Counted from the stretch's first letter, positions 54,663 to 63,925 are shown. The stretch: DNA of 64,000 nt from Bacteroidaceae bacterium (GCA_017536765.1 JAFXGV010000051.1:21383-85382); one strand, 5' to 3'. A program made the numbers and translations. The notes: generated from the sequence alone by a model not told the origin.

Positions 54663-55780
54663 GCAAATACAAAAACGACCACCGCATAGTGGCAACCCTT
54701 GATGCCGGCGGCACCAATTTTGTGTTCGGTGCAATGCAGGCCGGCGAGTTTATAGTGGAGCCATTGAGCCTGCCATCGCAGGCACACGACCTCGACAAGT
54801 GCCTGCAAACGCTTGTCGATGGATTTTCGCAGATTTTTGCCAAGCTCGATAAAAAGCCCGTGGCCATAAGTTTTGCCTTCCCCGGCCCCGCCGACTACCC
54901 CAACGGCATCATAGGCGGCTACCTGCCCAATTTCCCATCCTTCCGCGACGGGGTGGCGCTGGGCCCCTTCCTCGAAGGCAGGTTCGGCGTGCCCGTGTTC
55001 ATAAACAACGACGGCGACCTCTTTGCCTATGGCGAGGCACTTTGCGGTGCACTGCCACAGATAAACAGCCGCCTGCGCGAGAAGGGCTCGGCCAAACGAT
55101 ACAAGAATCTCATAGGCTACACCATAGGAACAGGGTTCGGCATAGGCGTGGTAATAGACAACAAGCTCAATAGGGGCGATAACTCCTGCGTGGAAACCTT
55201 CTGCCTGCGCCACAGGGATATGCCCGATGTCATAGTGGAAGAGGGCGTTGCCATAAGAGCCGTGCAACGGGTGTATGGCGAAAAGAGCAGCAACCCCGCA
55301 CACGGCCTCACCCCCAAGGCTATATGCGAGATAGCCGACGGCACACGCCCGGGCAACCAAGAGGCCGCTCGCGAGGCATTCGCCACACTTGGCAGGGTGG
55401 CCGGCGCCGCAATATCGGCGGCAGTTACCATAATAGACGGCTTGGTGGTTATAGGCGGCGGTGTGTCGGCGGCAAGCCGGTGGATTTTGCCCGCCCTGCT
55501 TGATGAACTGCGCAGCAAGCTGCACACCCTTGCAGGCGAGGATGTGAACTTAGTGCAGATGAAGGTATATAACCTTGAAGACGAACAGGAGTTCGAGCTT
55601 TTTGCCAAGGGCGAGGTAAAGAAGATAAAGGTATATGGCGAGGAGCGATATGTCGATTACGACTGCCAAAAGCGTGTGGGAGTAATGATATCGAAACAGG
55701 GAGCAAGCAAGGCCGTTTCGGTGGGTGCATATGCATTCGCACTGAGCGAGCTCGACAAACAGGATGTAAACTTTTTATGA
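54659..55780 (+). CDS. ROK family sugar kinase-like protein
   Basis: A 373-residue cytoplasmic protein. The ATP-binding phosphate-1 loop is LDAGGTN (Asp15), the catalytic Asp118 is in INNDGDLFAYGEA, and the second phosphate loop is GYTIGTGFGIGVVI. ROK proteins phosphorylate hexoses (glucose, mannose, N-acetylmannosamine) or act as repressors; no helix-turn-helix is present, so a kinase is likely. The usual ROK zinc motif (CxCGxxGCxE) is absent, replaced by CVETFCLRHRDM. Position between a mannanase and two GH92 alpha-mannosidase genes suggests it phosphorylates mannose released by them. Both ends overlap neighbours by 4 bases. Confidence 0.88.
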   Translation: MSKYKNDHRIVATLDAGGTNFVFGAMQAGEFIVEPLSLPSQAHDLDKCLQTLVDGFSQIFAKLDKKPVAISFAFPGPADYPNGIIGGYLPNFPSFRDGVALGPFLEGRFGVPVFINNDGDLFAYGEALCGALPQINSRLREKGSAKRYKNLIGYTIGTGFGIGVVIDNKLNRGDNSCVETFCLRHRDMPDVIVEEGVAIRAVQRVYGEKSSNPAHGLTPKAICEIADGTRPGNQEAAREAFATLGRVAGAAISAAVTIIDGLVVIGGGVSAASRWILPALLDELRSKLHTLAGEDVNLVQMKVYNLEDEQEFELFAKGEVKKIKVYGEERYVDYDCQKRVGVMISKQGASKAVSVGAYAFALSELDKQDVNFL

Positions 55781-58020
55781 AACGTATTATCCTTTTACTC
55801 ACAATAGTAGCCGCGATAATCACCGCCGCTGCGCAGGCTCCCGCTGAGCTTGTAAATCCCTTTATAGGCACCACAAACTATGGCACCACAAACCCGGGAG
55901 CCGTGCTGCCCCACGGTATGATGTCGGTGGTACCGTTCAACGTAATGGGTTCAGACTTAAATATTTATGACAAAGACAGCCGTTGGTGGTCCACGCCATA
56001 CGAAAAGAACAACACATTCTTCACCGGCTATGCCCACGTGGCATTGAGCGGCGTGGGTTGCCCCGAGGCTTCGTCGCTGCTTGTAATGCCCACCACAGGC
56101 ACGCCCGATGTAAACTATTTTAACTATGGTACAGAATACAGTAACGAGGTGGCATCGCCCGGCTACTACAGCAACACGCTCACCAAATATGGAATAAAAA
56201 GCGAGGTTACGGCCACCACCCGCACATCGTGCGAACGATACACTTTCCCCGCCGGCAAGGGCAATATAATAGTGAACTTAGGCGAGGGGCTCACAAACGA
56301 GAGCGGTGCCGTGGTGCGCCGCGTGAGTGACACCGAGATTGAGGGAATGAAGCTGTTAGGAACCTTCTGCTACACCACGCAGGCAGTGTTCCCTATATAT
56401 TTTGTTATGCGCGTGTCGCACAAGCCCACGGCAGGCTGCCCCTGGAAATTCCAACCACCTATGAAGGGCGTGGAGGCCGACTGGTGCCCCGACGACGGCA
56501 CATATAAGCTATACCACAGCTACCACCGCGAGGTGGCGGGCGACAACGTGGGCTACCTCTTTTGTTACGACAACCTTGCCCGGGGGCAGCAGATAACCGT
56601 GCAGATGGGCGTGTCGTTCGTTTCGGTGGAGAATGCAAGAGAGAACCTCGACAAGGAGCAGGGCGGGAAATCGTTCGATGACATACGCGCCGCGGCTGCA
56701 CGCGAGTGGAACGAAATGCTCGGCCGCATACAGGTGGAGGGTGGCACCAAGGAGCAGCAAACGGTATTCTACACTGCTCTTTATCACGCACTTATACACC
56801 CAAGCACCATAAGCGACGTAAACGGCGAGTACCCCGAAATGGAGAGCAGCCACACGGGCAGGAGCAGCCACACACGCTACACGGTGTTTTCGCTGTGGGA
56901 CACCTACCGCAACCTGCACCAGCTGCTCACACTCGTCTATCCCGAACGGCAGACCGATATGCTGCGCTCGCTTGTGGGGATGTACCGCGAGAGCGGGTGG
57001 TTGCCACGCTGGGAGCTTTTCGGCCGCGAAACATATACTATGGAGGGCGATCCTGCGGCCATTGTCATTGCCGACAGTTGGATAAAGGGATTGCGCGATT
57101 TCGACATAGAAACAGCCTTTGAGGCTATGCTCAAATCGGCCACCACCGAAGGGAGCAAAAACCCCATACGCCCCGACATAAACCCATACATAGAGCAAGG
57201 CTTTATACCCGTGGGATATTTAGAGGGCGACCTATCGGGCGACAATTCCGTGTCGCACGCACTTGAATATTGCGCTGCCGACTATGCCATAGCCTGCCTT
57301 GCCGACTCATTGGGGCACAAGGCCCGTGCAAAGGAGTTCCATAAAAGAGCGCAAAGCTACCGCCGTTACTACTGCAAGGAGTATGGCACGCTGCGCCCCC
57401 TCACCGCCGACGGCACCTTCCTGGGCAACTTCAACCCCGCCACAGGCAAGCATTTCGAGAACATACCCGGGTTCCACGAGGGCTCGGCCTGGAGCTACAC
57501 ATTTGCTGCCACGCACGACATAAAGGCGCTCGTAAAGCTGATGGGTGGCAGAAAGCGCTTCATCGACAGCCTGCAGGCGGTTTTCGACAACAACCACTAC
57601 GATGCCGCCAACGAGCCCGACATTGCATACCCCTACCTCTTCAGCCGTTTCAAGGGCGAGGAGTGGCGCACGCAAAAGGAAGTGAAGCGGCTCATAGAAA
57701 CATACTACACCAACACCCCGGGCGGCATCCCCGGAAACGACGACACCGGCACAATGTCGGCCTGGGCGGTATTTTCTATGATGGGGCTATACCCCGACTG
57801 CCCTGCCGAGCCCTTCTACACGCTCACCACACCCACATTCGACAAGGTGCGCATTACCACCCCGCAGGGCTGCATAACCATTGAAAAGAGAGCGCCCGCG
57901 CGCGACAGCCACTACATAGAGAAGATATTGCTCAACGGCAAGGAAACGGGCCGCTACCGCCTGCATCACAACGAGATTCTTGGCGGCAACATAGAATTCA
58001 TACTAAAAAATAACCCCTAA
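55777..58020 (+). CDS. GH92 alpha-mannosidase
   Basis: A 747-residue secreted enzyme with signal peptide (about 1-21, ITAAAQA). GH92 members are calcium-dependent exo-alpha-mannosidases that trim high-mannose N-glycans or yeast mannan. Marks: VNPFIGTTNYGTTNPGAVLPHGM at the start of the beta-sandwich, FSLWDTYRNLHQLLTLV, ELFGRETYTMEGDPAAIVIADSW and GGIPGNDDTGTMSAWAVFSMMGLYP, the last carrying the catalytic-base Asp pair. The linkage specificity (alpha-1,2, -1,3 or -1,4) is not readable here. Its start overlaps the ROK stop by 4 bases. Confidence 0.95.
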   Translation: MKRIILLLTIVAAIITAAAQAPAELVNPFIGTTNYGTTNPGAVLPHGMMSVVPFNVMGSDLNIYDKDSRWWSTPYEKNNTFFTGYAHVALSGVGCPEASSLLVMPTTGTPDVNYFNYGTEYSNEVASPGYYSNTLTKYGIKSEVTATTRTSCERYTFPAGKGNIIVNLGEGLTNESGAVVRRVSDTEIEGMKLLGTFCYTTQAVFPIYFVMRVSHKPTAGCPWKFQPPMKGVEADWCPDDGTYKLYHSYHREVAGDNVGYLFCYDNLARGQQITVQMGVSFVSVENARENLDKEQGGKSFDDIRAAAAREWNEMLGRIQVEGGTKEQQTVFYTALYHALIHPSTISDVNGEYPEMESSHTGRSSHTRYTVFSLWDTYRNLHQLLTLVYPERQTDMLRSLVGMYRESGWLPRWELFGRETYTMEGDPAAIVIADSWIKGLRDFDIETAFEAMLKSATTEGSKNPIRPDINPYIEQGFIPVGYLEGDLSGDNSVSHALEYCAADYAIACLADSLGHKARAKEFHKRAQSYRRYYCKEYGTLRPLTADGTFLGNFNPATGKHFENIPGFHEGSAWSYTFAATHDIKALVKLMGGRKRFIDSLQAVFDNNHYDAANEPDIAYPYLFSRFKGEEWRTQKEVKRLIETYYTNTPGGIPGNDDTGTMSAWAVFSMMGLYPDCPAEPFYTLTTPTFDKVRITTPQGCITIEKRAPARDSHYIEKILLNGKETGRYRLHHNEILGGNIEFILKNNP

Positions 58021-58030
58021 AAGAGGCACA

Positions 58031-60196
58031 ATGAAAACAAAACCCGCACTACTGCTCATAGCACTGCTCATAACAGCCTGCGCACAACAACCCACCGAGA
58101 GACTCACGCAATATGTGTGCCCGCTCATAGGCAGCGGAGGGCACGGGCACGTCTTTGTGGGCGCGAGTGTACCGTTCGGTATGGTGCAGGCAGGCCCCAC
58201 AAGCATAAACCAAGCGTGGGATTGGTGTTCGGGATACCACCGCGACGAGAACAGCGTGATAGGTTTTTCGCACACCCATCTGAGCGGCACAGGCATAGGC
58301 GACCTTTTCGACATCACCGTGATGCCCGTGACGGGCGAGGTGACATACGCCCGTGGCAACATAGAGCAGCCCGGCAGCGGCCTGTGGTCGCCCGCCGACA
58401 GGGAGAAAGAGGTGGCACAGGCAGGCTATTACTCCGTGCCCCTCACACGCTACGGCATAAAGGCCGAAATCACCGCTACGTCACGCACCGGCGTGCACCG
58501 CTACACCTTCCCCGCATCGCAAGATGCCGCAATAGTGTTCGACCTGGAAAACGGCGGCTGCTGGGACAGAACCACCCACTGCCATATGGAGGCTGTGGGC
58601 AACAACCGCATTGCGGGATACCGCCACTCACGCGGCTGGGCACCCGTGCAGCGCGTATATTTCGTGGCCGAAACAAGCAAACCGTTTCATAAATTCACCC
58701 TGCATGGGCGGGATAATATGTATGGCCGCGCATCGTTTGCCACCGAGGAGGGCGAGCAAGTTATTTTAAGGGTGGCAATATCGCCCGTGAGCATCGAGGG
58801 AGCACAAGCAGCCTTGGAGCAAGAGGCCGCCGGCAAGGATTTCGATGCCATAGCAGCCGAAGCTGCCGATGCGTGGGAGCAGCAATTGGCAAAAATAAAG
58901 ATAGAGGGGAACGACGAGCAGAAACGCATATTCTACACCGCCCTCTACCACACAGCTATGGCACCCGCGCTCTTCAGCGACATAAACGGCGACTACCGTG
59001 GCGCCGACGGCAACATATACAACAGCGCCACACCGCGCTACACCAACTTTTCGCTGTGGGATACATACCGCGCAAAGCAACCGCTAATGACCATAATAGA
59101 GCCCCGCAAAGCGGGCCATTTTGTCGCAAGTATGGTAGATATTTGCGACAAGCAGGGGCGCCTGCCCGTGTGGCACCTGTGGGGCAACGAAACCAACTGT
59201 ATGGTGGGCGATCCCGCAATCCCCGTTGTGGCCGATGCCATAGTAAAGGGCATTGAAGGGTTCGACCGCGAGGAGGCCTTTGCCGCAATAAAAAAGACTG
59301 CGGCAAGCAGCGAGCGCGGCAAGGGGCTGCGCCACCGTTATGGCTACATACCCTGCAATATGTTTGGCGAGGCTGTGGCATACGAACTCGAATATGCCCT
59401 TGCCGATGGGGCTGCTGCCCGGGCGGCAAAGGCACTTGGCAAGAGCGCCGACGAGGAGCATTTCACCCGCAAAAGCCGGTCGTACCGCCGCCTGTGGGAC
59501 AAGGAGAGCGGCTTCATACGCGGGGTAGACAGCACAGGCTGTTTCCGCACCCCCTTCAACCCCTACTACTCATCGCACCGCGCCGACGACTATTGCGAGG
59601 GCAACGCCTGGCAATACACCTGGCTTGTGCCGCACGATGTAGAGGGATATGCAACGCTTTTCGGTGGCAGGGAGCAGATGCTTGCAAAGCTCGACTCACT
59701 CTTCACCGCCCCATCCACCGTGGAGGGAGCGCCCTCGCCCGACATTTCGGGTATGATAGGGCAATATGCCCACGGCAATGAACCGTCGCACCACACCTTA
59801 TATATATATGCAATGCTTGGAGAGCCGCATAAATGCGCCCGCCTTGTGCGCCGCGTGATGGAGGAGCAATACCGCGACGACTACGACGGCCTGTCGGGCA
59901 ACGAGGATATGGGGCAAATGTCGGCCTGGTATATAATGTCGGCACTCGGGTTCTACCAGGTGGAGCCCGCAAGCGGCCGCTATTGGTTAGGTTCCCCCAC
60001 TGTGCAACGCGCCGAAATTGCCGTGGCGGGTGGCACGTTCATCATAGAAACCACCAACAACAGCAAGGAGAACATCTATATTAAAAACATAAAGCTCAAC
60101 GGGGAAGATTACCACCTGCCCTACATAATGCACAGCGACATAGCGCAGGGGGGCAAGCTCACGGTGGAGATGAGCAGTACACCCGTGGCCCCATAA
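58031..60196 (+). CDS. GH92 alpha-mannosidase lipoprotein
   Basis: A 721-residue lipoprotein (signal ending LLITAC, Cys17), second GH92 enzyme of the operon. Marks: VCPLIGSGGHGHVFVGASVPFGMVQ, GYHRDENSVIGFSHTHLSGTG, FSLWDTYRAKQPLMTII, HLWGNETNCMVGDPAIPVVADA and GLSGNEDMGQMSAWYIMSALGFY. The two GH92 proteins differ clearly in these motifs, so they probably act on different linkages of the same glycan. The lipid anchor versus the free secretion of its partner suggests different locations. Followed by a terminator. Confidence 0.95.
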   Translation: MKTKPALLLIALLITACAQQPTERLTQYVCPLIGSGGHGHVFVGASVPFGMVQAGPTSINQAWDWCSGYHRDENSVIGFSHTHLSGTGIGDLFDITVMPVTGEVTYARGNIEQPGSGLWSPADREKEVAQAGYYSVPLTRYGIKAEITATSRTGVHRYTFPASQDAAIVFDLENGGCWDRTTHCHMEAVGNNRIAGYRHSRGWAPVQRVYFVAETSKPFHKFTLHGRDNMYGRASFATEEGEQVILRVAISPVSIEGAQAALEQEAAGKDFDAIAAEAADAWEQQLAKIKIEGNDEQKRIFYTALYHTAMAPALFSDINGDYRGADGNIYNSATPRYTNFSLWDTYRAKQPLMTIIEPRKAGHFVASMVDICDKQGRLPVWHLWGNETNCMVGDPAIPVVADAIVKGIEGFDREEAFAAIKKTAASSERGKGLRHRYGYIPCNMFGEAVAYELEYALADGAAARAAKALGKSADEEHFTRKSRSYRRLWDKESGFIRGVDSTGCFRTPFNPYYSSHRADDYCEGNAWQYTWLVPHDVEGYATLFGGREQMLAKLDSLFTAPSTVEGAPSPDISGMIGQYAHGNEPSHHTLYIYAMLGEPHKCARLVRRVMEEQYRDDYDGLSGNEDMGQMSAWYIMSALGFYQVEPASGRYWLGSPTVQRAEIAVAGGTFIIETTNNSKENIYIKNIKLNGEDYHLPYIMHSDIAQGGKLTVEMSSTPVAP

Positions 60197-60233
60197 AAGC
60201 ATCTATTGCACATTTTCGCCACATACAAAACCG

Positions 60234-60275
60234 CAAAATCACCACTCCCTATTACTATCGGGGGTGGTGATTTTG
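60234..60275 (+). terminator. Terminator of the mannoside operon
   Basis: 60234-60249 pairs with 60260-60275 over 16 positions (one G-T pair), loop of 10 bases. It lies 37 bases after the GH92 stop codon. The rest of 60276-60398 shows no gene. Confidence 0.75.
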
Positions 60276-60398
60276 ACATATAAGAGAAACTCACCTTTTT
60301 TGCTTCAAAAACCATTTTTTAGAGAAAGGTGTATTTTGTAAAAAATCAGAGCTTAACATTTTTTAACAATGGGGGGGTAATTTCACATCTATTATTTA

Positions 60399-60406
60399 TA
60401 TGTTTG
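60399..60406 (+). promoter_or_regulatory. Predicted -7 box of the 999-residue secreted protein gene
   Basis: TATGTTTG matches TAnnTTTG, 63 bases before the ATG. No TTG occurs at -33. Confidence 0.45.
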
Positions 60407-60469
60407 CAATATTAAACATAAAATACACAATAGTAACAACTTAAAAAGACTATTTTAACATCTAACATT

Positions 60470-63469
60470 ATGAAAAAAATTACATCTTTAATGTTGATGC
60501 TGCTATGTGCAGTAACAACTTGGGCAGGCGTTACCGACCTTCCCCAAATGTCCACTGAAGGCAACATCAAGTGGTACACAATAAGAAACACCCGCTCAGG
60601 AGGTTTCCTCTATTGGAACGGCGACGATGCCAAAATACAAGACCGCAACGCCGCTATAGTGCCAACAAGCGCATTCTACTTCACGGGGACAGCCGATGCT
60701 TGCTACATTCACAATGCAGCAACAGACAAGTTGTTCGCTTCCAACGAGAGCTGGACAACCGAGGGCACAGCGTGCACCATCTCCGTTACACCCCACTCAA
60801 GCGCAGCGGGCTTGGCCATAGGTTTCAACGGCACATTCCTCAACGAGCAGAACTACGACAACGGTTACACCACATACATTGCCAACGATGCAGGCTCTAT
60901 CTTTGTAATTGCACCCCTTACCACCGGCATAGAAGATGCGATAGCCAAAATTGAAGCCAACAAAGAGGCCGGCAACACCATCTACGGAGAATTGAAGTAC
61001 GAGGAGGAGAGCTACAACAACCTTAAAGCAGCCTACACCACCCTCACAAGCCGCCCTCGTGAATTTGAAACAGCCTACATAACTTGTGTCAATACCATCA
61101 GTTCAATAGAGATGGCAATGCCCGAGGAGGAGAAGTTTTATGTAATAGAGGCTCCCTTGTTCAACAACGTGCAGGGCGTGCGCAAGGGCCTTTATGTAAA
61201 CGAGGAGGGCGCGCTCCGCTGGAACACCATCGACCTCACCAACAAAGCATATTACTGGACAGTAGAGGTTACAGAAACCGAGGAAGGTGATGTATATGCA
61301 CTCAAGAACGCAGCCACCGGCACATACATCAACGGAACAACAATGAGCGAAACCCCCGTAACCGGCTCACTCTTGAGACTGGGCGAGGGATTGTTCAACC
61401 TCGTATTTAATAATGTGTATCTTCACGCCGAAAGCCATAACGAGGGCGCTGGAACAAACGGTAACATAGTACACTGGACCAATGGCGGTGCATCGGCCTG
61501 GAGTTTCACAGAGAAAAGAAACCCCGACGAAATAGATGCTGTAAACGTTAAATACACATTCACCTTCAACGGTACAGAGAAATATACACAAGAGACCGTA
61601 GCCGTTGTGGGCGATGAGTACCCCGGCATTACCGTTTCACTCCCCTATGGCGTGACAGCCACAAAGCCCGCAGGCAACATTGCAGCCGAGGATGCAACCA
61701 ACGGCGTGGTGGAAAAGAGCATTGAGCTTACCACAAACACCCCCTTCGTCGCAGCCGACAGCTACCAGAACATCACACACTGGTATCACTTGGCCATCAA
61801 TGCAGCACCCTATTACCTATCTTACTCCGCAGGACAGGAGTATATCTATCTGGAGCGCACAAGCGTAGATGAGGCCAAGAAAAATGCCTACACTTGGGGC
61901 TTTATAGGTAACCCCTTCGATGGTTACAAAATTGTGAACTACGTAGCAGGTGATGGTATGATACTCTCATCGGCAACCGACATTGCAGGTACAAATGAGG
62001 GCGGCAGCGTATACCCCGTTATGATGAACGAGGCATCACTCCCCGAGGGTTACAACAAACTATGGGAGATGGGCGCCAGCTCATATTTGGGAGGTGAGAA
62101 TAAATTCTTCATCGGCCAAAAGGGCAACTTCAACGCCTCAAGAATGAACGACCGAAGCGGCCGACTTGCATACTGGACACGTAGTGCCGACGCAGGTTCA
62201 ACATTCCAATTGGTGGAGCGCCCCACTGCCGCTGACGAATTCGCGGCACTCCTTGCAGAGTGCGAGGCAGCAAACTTTGTTGCCGGCACAAACCCGGGCG
62301 AGCACGACGCCGCTGCGGTTGAGGCTTTCAACGCCGCACTCGAAGCTGCAAAGGCAGTACAGGTAGCACAATACAGCGATGTTGCCGCATTGAAAGCCGC
62401 TTTCGCAGCCGTTACAGTGAACCCCATCACCGAGGGCTTGTATATGGTAGTATCGGCAGCAGAAGCATTTGGCGACAACACCCGAGTTCTCTCTTGCTGC
62501 GGATACGACAATGAATACAACACACACAGAACACCCGCGTGGGCTCCCATCAACGAGAACGATCCTTTGCAGTACTGGACACTCGAGGCCAATGGCAACG
62601 GCACATACAACCTAAAAGCCACATACGAAGGCAACTACTTGTCCGACCCTTGGACTATGGACGAATATGCAAGAGAGGCCACCATCACATCGCTTGGCGG
62701 CGGCCAGTTCAACATCAACATTGCCGGTGATGGTTTTATCCACGCACAAGGCTGGAACTGGAACAACCATATGGAAGGAGGCCCCCTCACCTATTACGAT
62801 GGCAACATAAACACGCCCTCTGCTTGGAAACTTGTTAAGATAAATGAGACTCCTTCATTCACACACTCTCTCACAGTGAGCAGTGTAGGCTATGCTACAT
62901 TGATGCTTGCCTTCAATGCTACAATCCCCGCAGGTGCTGAGTGCTACTACGCTACCCGCACCGAGGGCGACGTTCTTAAACTTGCACAAGTAGAGGGCAA
63001 CATTCTCCCCGCCAAGACTCCTGTTATCGTTAAGGCTGCTGCCGGCGAGTACGCTTTCGCAAGCACAGATGCTACTGCAACAGTAGAGGGTAACCTCTTC
63101 AGCGGCACACTCTTTACCAAGAGCGTAACACCCGAGGGCACAGCTTACGTACTTTCGGCTCCCGGGGGCAAAGTAGGTCTCTACCAGGCAGAGCTCACAC
63201 ACTATGTCGACAACACCGGTACAGGCCAGACTATGGGAGCCGCCAACAGCTTTATAAACAACGCCAACAAGATATACTTCGATGCTCCCGCAGCAGCCGG
63301 TATCGTAAGCTACAGTTTCGGTTTCGACTGGGCAGGCACAACAGGCATTGAGGGTGTAGCAGCAGAGGGGGCACAGGATGGCGCAATATACGACATCACA
63401 GGCCGCCGCGTTAAGGCTGCCACAGCTCCCGGCATCTACATTGTTAATGGTCGTAAGGTCGTTAAGTAA
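60470..63469 (+). CDS. Large secreted protein with helical repeats and C-terminal tail, unknown function
   Basis: A 999-residue secreted protein (signal peptide about 1-19, LLCAVTTWAG). Segments such as WYTIRNTRSGGFLYWNGDD, KGLYVNEEGALRWNTID and YWTLEANGNGTYNLKATYEG repeat at wide spacing and look like beta-trefoil/ricin-like or fold-related binding modules. Two helical FIVAR-like stretches lie at about 155-220 and 585-655. The end reads YDITGRRVKAATAPGIYIVN, then GRKVVK, close to the tail of the GEVED protein encoded at 2633-5227. No catalytic motif is seen. The nearest upstream genes are the GH92 mannosidases, but a terminator separates them. Glycan binding is a guess. Confidence 0.75.
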   Translation: MKKITSLMLMLLCAVTTWAGVTDLPQMSTEGNIKWYTIRNTRSGGFLYWNGDDAKIQDRNAAIVPTSAFYFTGTADACYIHNAATDKLFASNESWTTEGTACTISVTPHSSAAGLAIGFNGTFLNEQNYDNGYTTYIANDAGSIFVIAPLTTGIEDAIAKIEANKEAGNTIYGELKYEEESYNNLKAAYTTLTSRPREFETAYITCVNTISSIEMAMPEEEKFYVIEAPLFNNVQGVRKGLYVNEEGALRWNTIDLTNKAYYWTVEVTETEEGDVYALKNAATGTYINGTTMSETPVTGSLLRLGEGLFNLVFNNVYLHAESHNEGAGTNGNIVHWTNGGASAWSFTEKRNPDEIDAVNVKYTFTFNGTEKYTQETVAVVGDEYPGITVSLPYGVTATKPAGNIAAEDATNGVVEKSIELTTNTPFVAADSYQNITHWYHLAINAAPYYLSYSAGQEYIYLERTSVDEAKKNAYTWGFIGNPFDGYKIVNYVAGDGMILSSATDIAGTNEGGSVYPVMMNEASLPEGYNKLWEMGASSYLGGENKFFIGQKGNFNASRMNDRSGRLAYWTRSADAGSTFQLVERPTAADEFAALLAECEAANFVAGTNPGEHDAAAVEAFNAALEAAKAVQVAQYSDVAALKAAFAAVTVNPITEGLYMVVSAAEAFGDNTRVLSCCGYDNEYNTHRTPAWAPINENDPLQYWTLEANGNGTYNLKATYEGNYLSDPWTMDEYAREATITSLGGGQFNINIAGDGFIHAQGWNWNNHMEGGPLTYYDGNINTPSAWKLVKINETPSFTHSLTVSSVGYATLMLAFNATIPAGAECYYATRTEGDVLKLAQVEGNILPAKTPVIVKAAAGEYAFASTDATATVEGNLFSGTLFTKSVTPEGTAYVLSAPGGKVGLYQAELTHYVDNTGTGQTMGAANSFINNANKIYFDAPAAAGIVSYSFGFDWAGTTGIEGVAAEGAQDGAIYDITGRRVKAATAPGIYIVNGRKVVK

Positions 63470-63509
63470 ATAACCGAGCAATAGTGAACAGACAATAACA
63501 GATTTCTCT

Positions 63510-63546
63510 TTCGCTTCGCTTTGTCATTTGGACAAAGCGAAGCGAA
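63510..63546 (+). other. Hairpin between the 999-residue gene and the peptide gene
   Basis: A perfect 16-base stem pairs 63510-63525 with 63531-63546 around ATTTG. No T run follows, so it may be a transcript-end or processing hairpin, or a leader element of the peptide gene 44 bases on. Confidence 0.6.
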
Positions 63547-63589
63547 GGAAGAATCTAAAACAAGAATAAAACTAATATTATTAAACGAT

Positions 63590-63757
63590 ATGAAAAAGGC
63601 ATATGTATCACCTCTTGCAAATGAGGTAAGCGTAAAAACAGAGGCTTTGATGGATGGTTCGGTACAGATGTACAACTCAACAGTGAACACTCAGAGCGAG
63701 GGTGGCCAGCTCGGCAACACCAGCCGCGGTGAGTGGGGCAACCTCTGGGCGAAGTAA
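63590..63757 (+). CDS. Small 55-residue peptide, MKKxYVSP type
   Basis: A 55-residue gene that begins MKKAYVSPLANEVSVKTEAL and ends RGEWGNLWAK, then two stop codons (TAA TAA). The N-terminal half is like a widespread group of short unannotated Bacteroidales peptides of the MKKxYxxPxxEV type, from memory. The C-terminal half is rich in Ser, Gly, Asn and aromatic residues. No signal peptide, membrane helix or Cys is present. The start at 63590 is favoured over an upstream in-frame codon because that would include the hairpin. Function unknown. Confidence 0.6.
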   Translation: MKKAYVSPLANEVSVKTEALMDGSVQMYNSTVNTQSEGGQLGNTSRGEWGNLWAK

Positions 63758-63782
63758 TAAGCGCCCCACGAACCACATCGTG

Positions 63783-63887
63783 GTGAAAATCCGTGCAAGC
63801 GAGAGCAGAAGGCAAGTTTACTTGCATTATGCCGAGCGCAGCCGAATTTGGGGCGAAGCCCAATGGGGCAATTTGTGGGCGAAGTAA
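63783..63887 (+). other. Possible second mini-gene or remnant with a copied WGNLWAK end
   Basis: A GTG at 63783 opens a 34-codon frame (MKIRASESRR...) that ends QWGNLWAK. The last 24 bases match the end of the 55-residue peptide gene at 21 of 24 positions, and the differences in AAC/AAT and CTC/TTG are synonymous. The middle contains a palindrome (GCAAGTTTACTTGC, 63812-63825). It may be a decayed duplicate, a real short peptide, or part of a repeated intergenic element. Confidence 0.35.
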
Positions 63888-63925
63888 CACAAATTGACCG
63901 ATAGATAGTGCGAGCAGCGAATAGT

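Noticed and set aside
54551..55525. Open frame of 324 codons antisense to the ROK gene
   Set aside because: Shadow; the ROK motifs and the overlapping operon on the plus strand are decisive.
61084..61290. Small frames inside the 999-residue secreted protein gene
   Set aside because: Fully contained in a well-supported gene in another frame without own signals.
63590..63757. Diversity-generating retroelement variable region at the peptide end
   Set aside because: No reverse transcriptase or template repeat is visible, and the differences between copies are not adenine-specific.
63812..63825. Short palindrome considered as the start of a CRISPR or IS end
   Set aside because: Only one copy in view, no regular spacers and no transposase frame.
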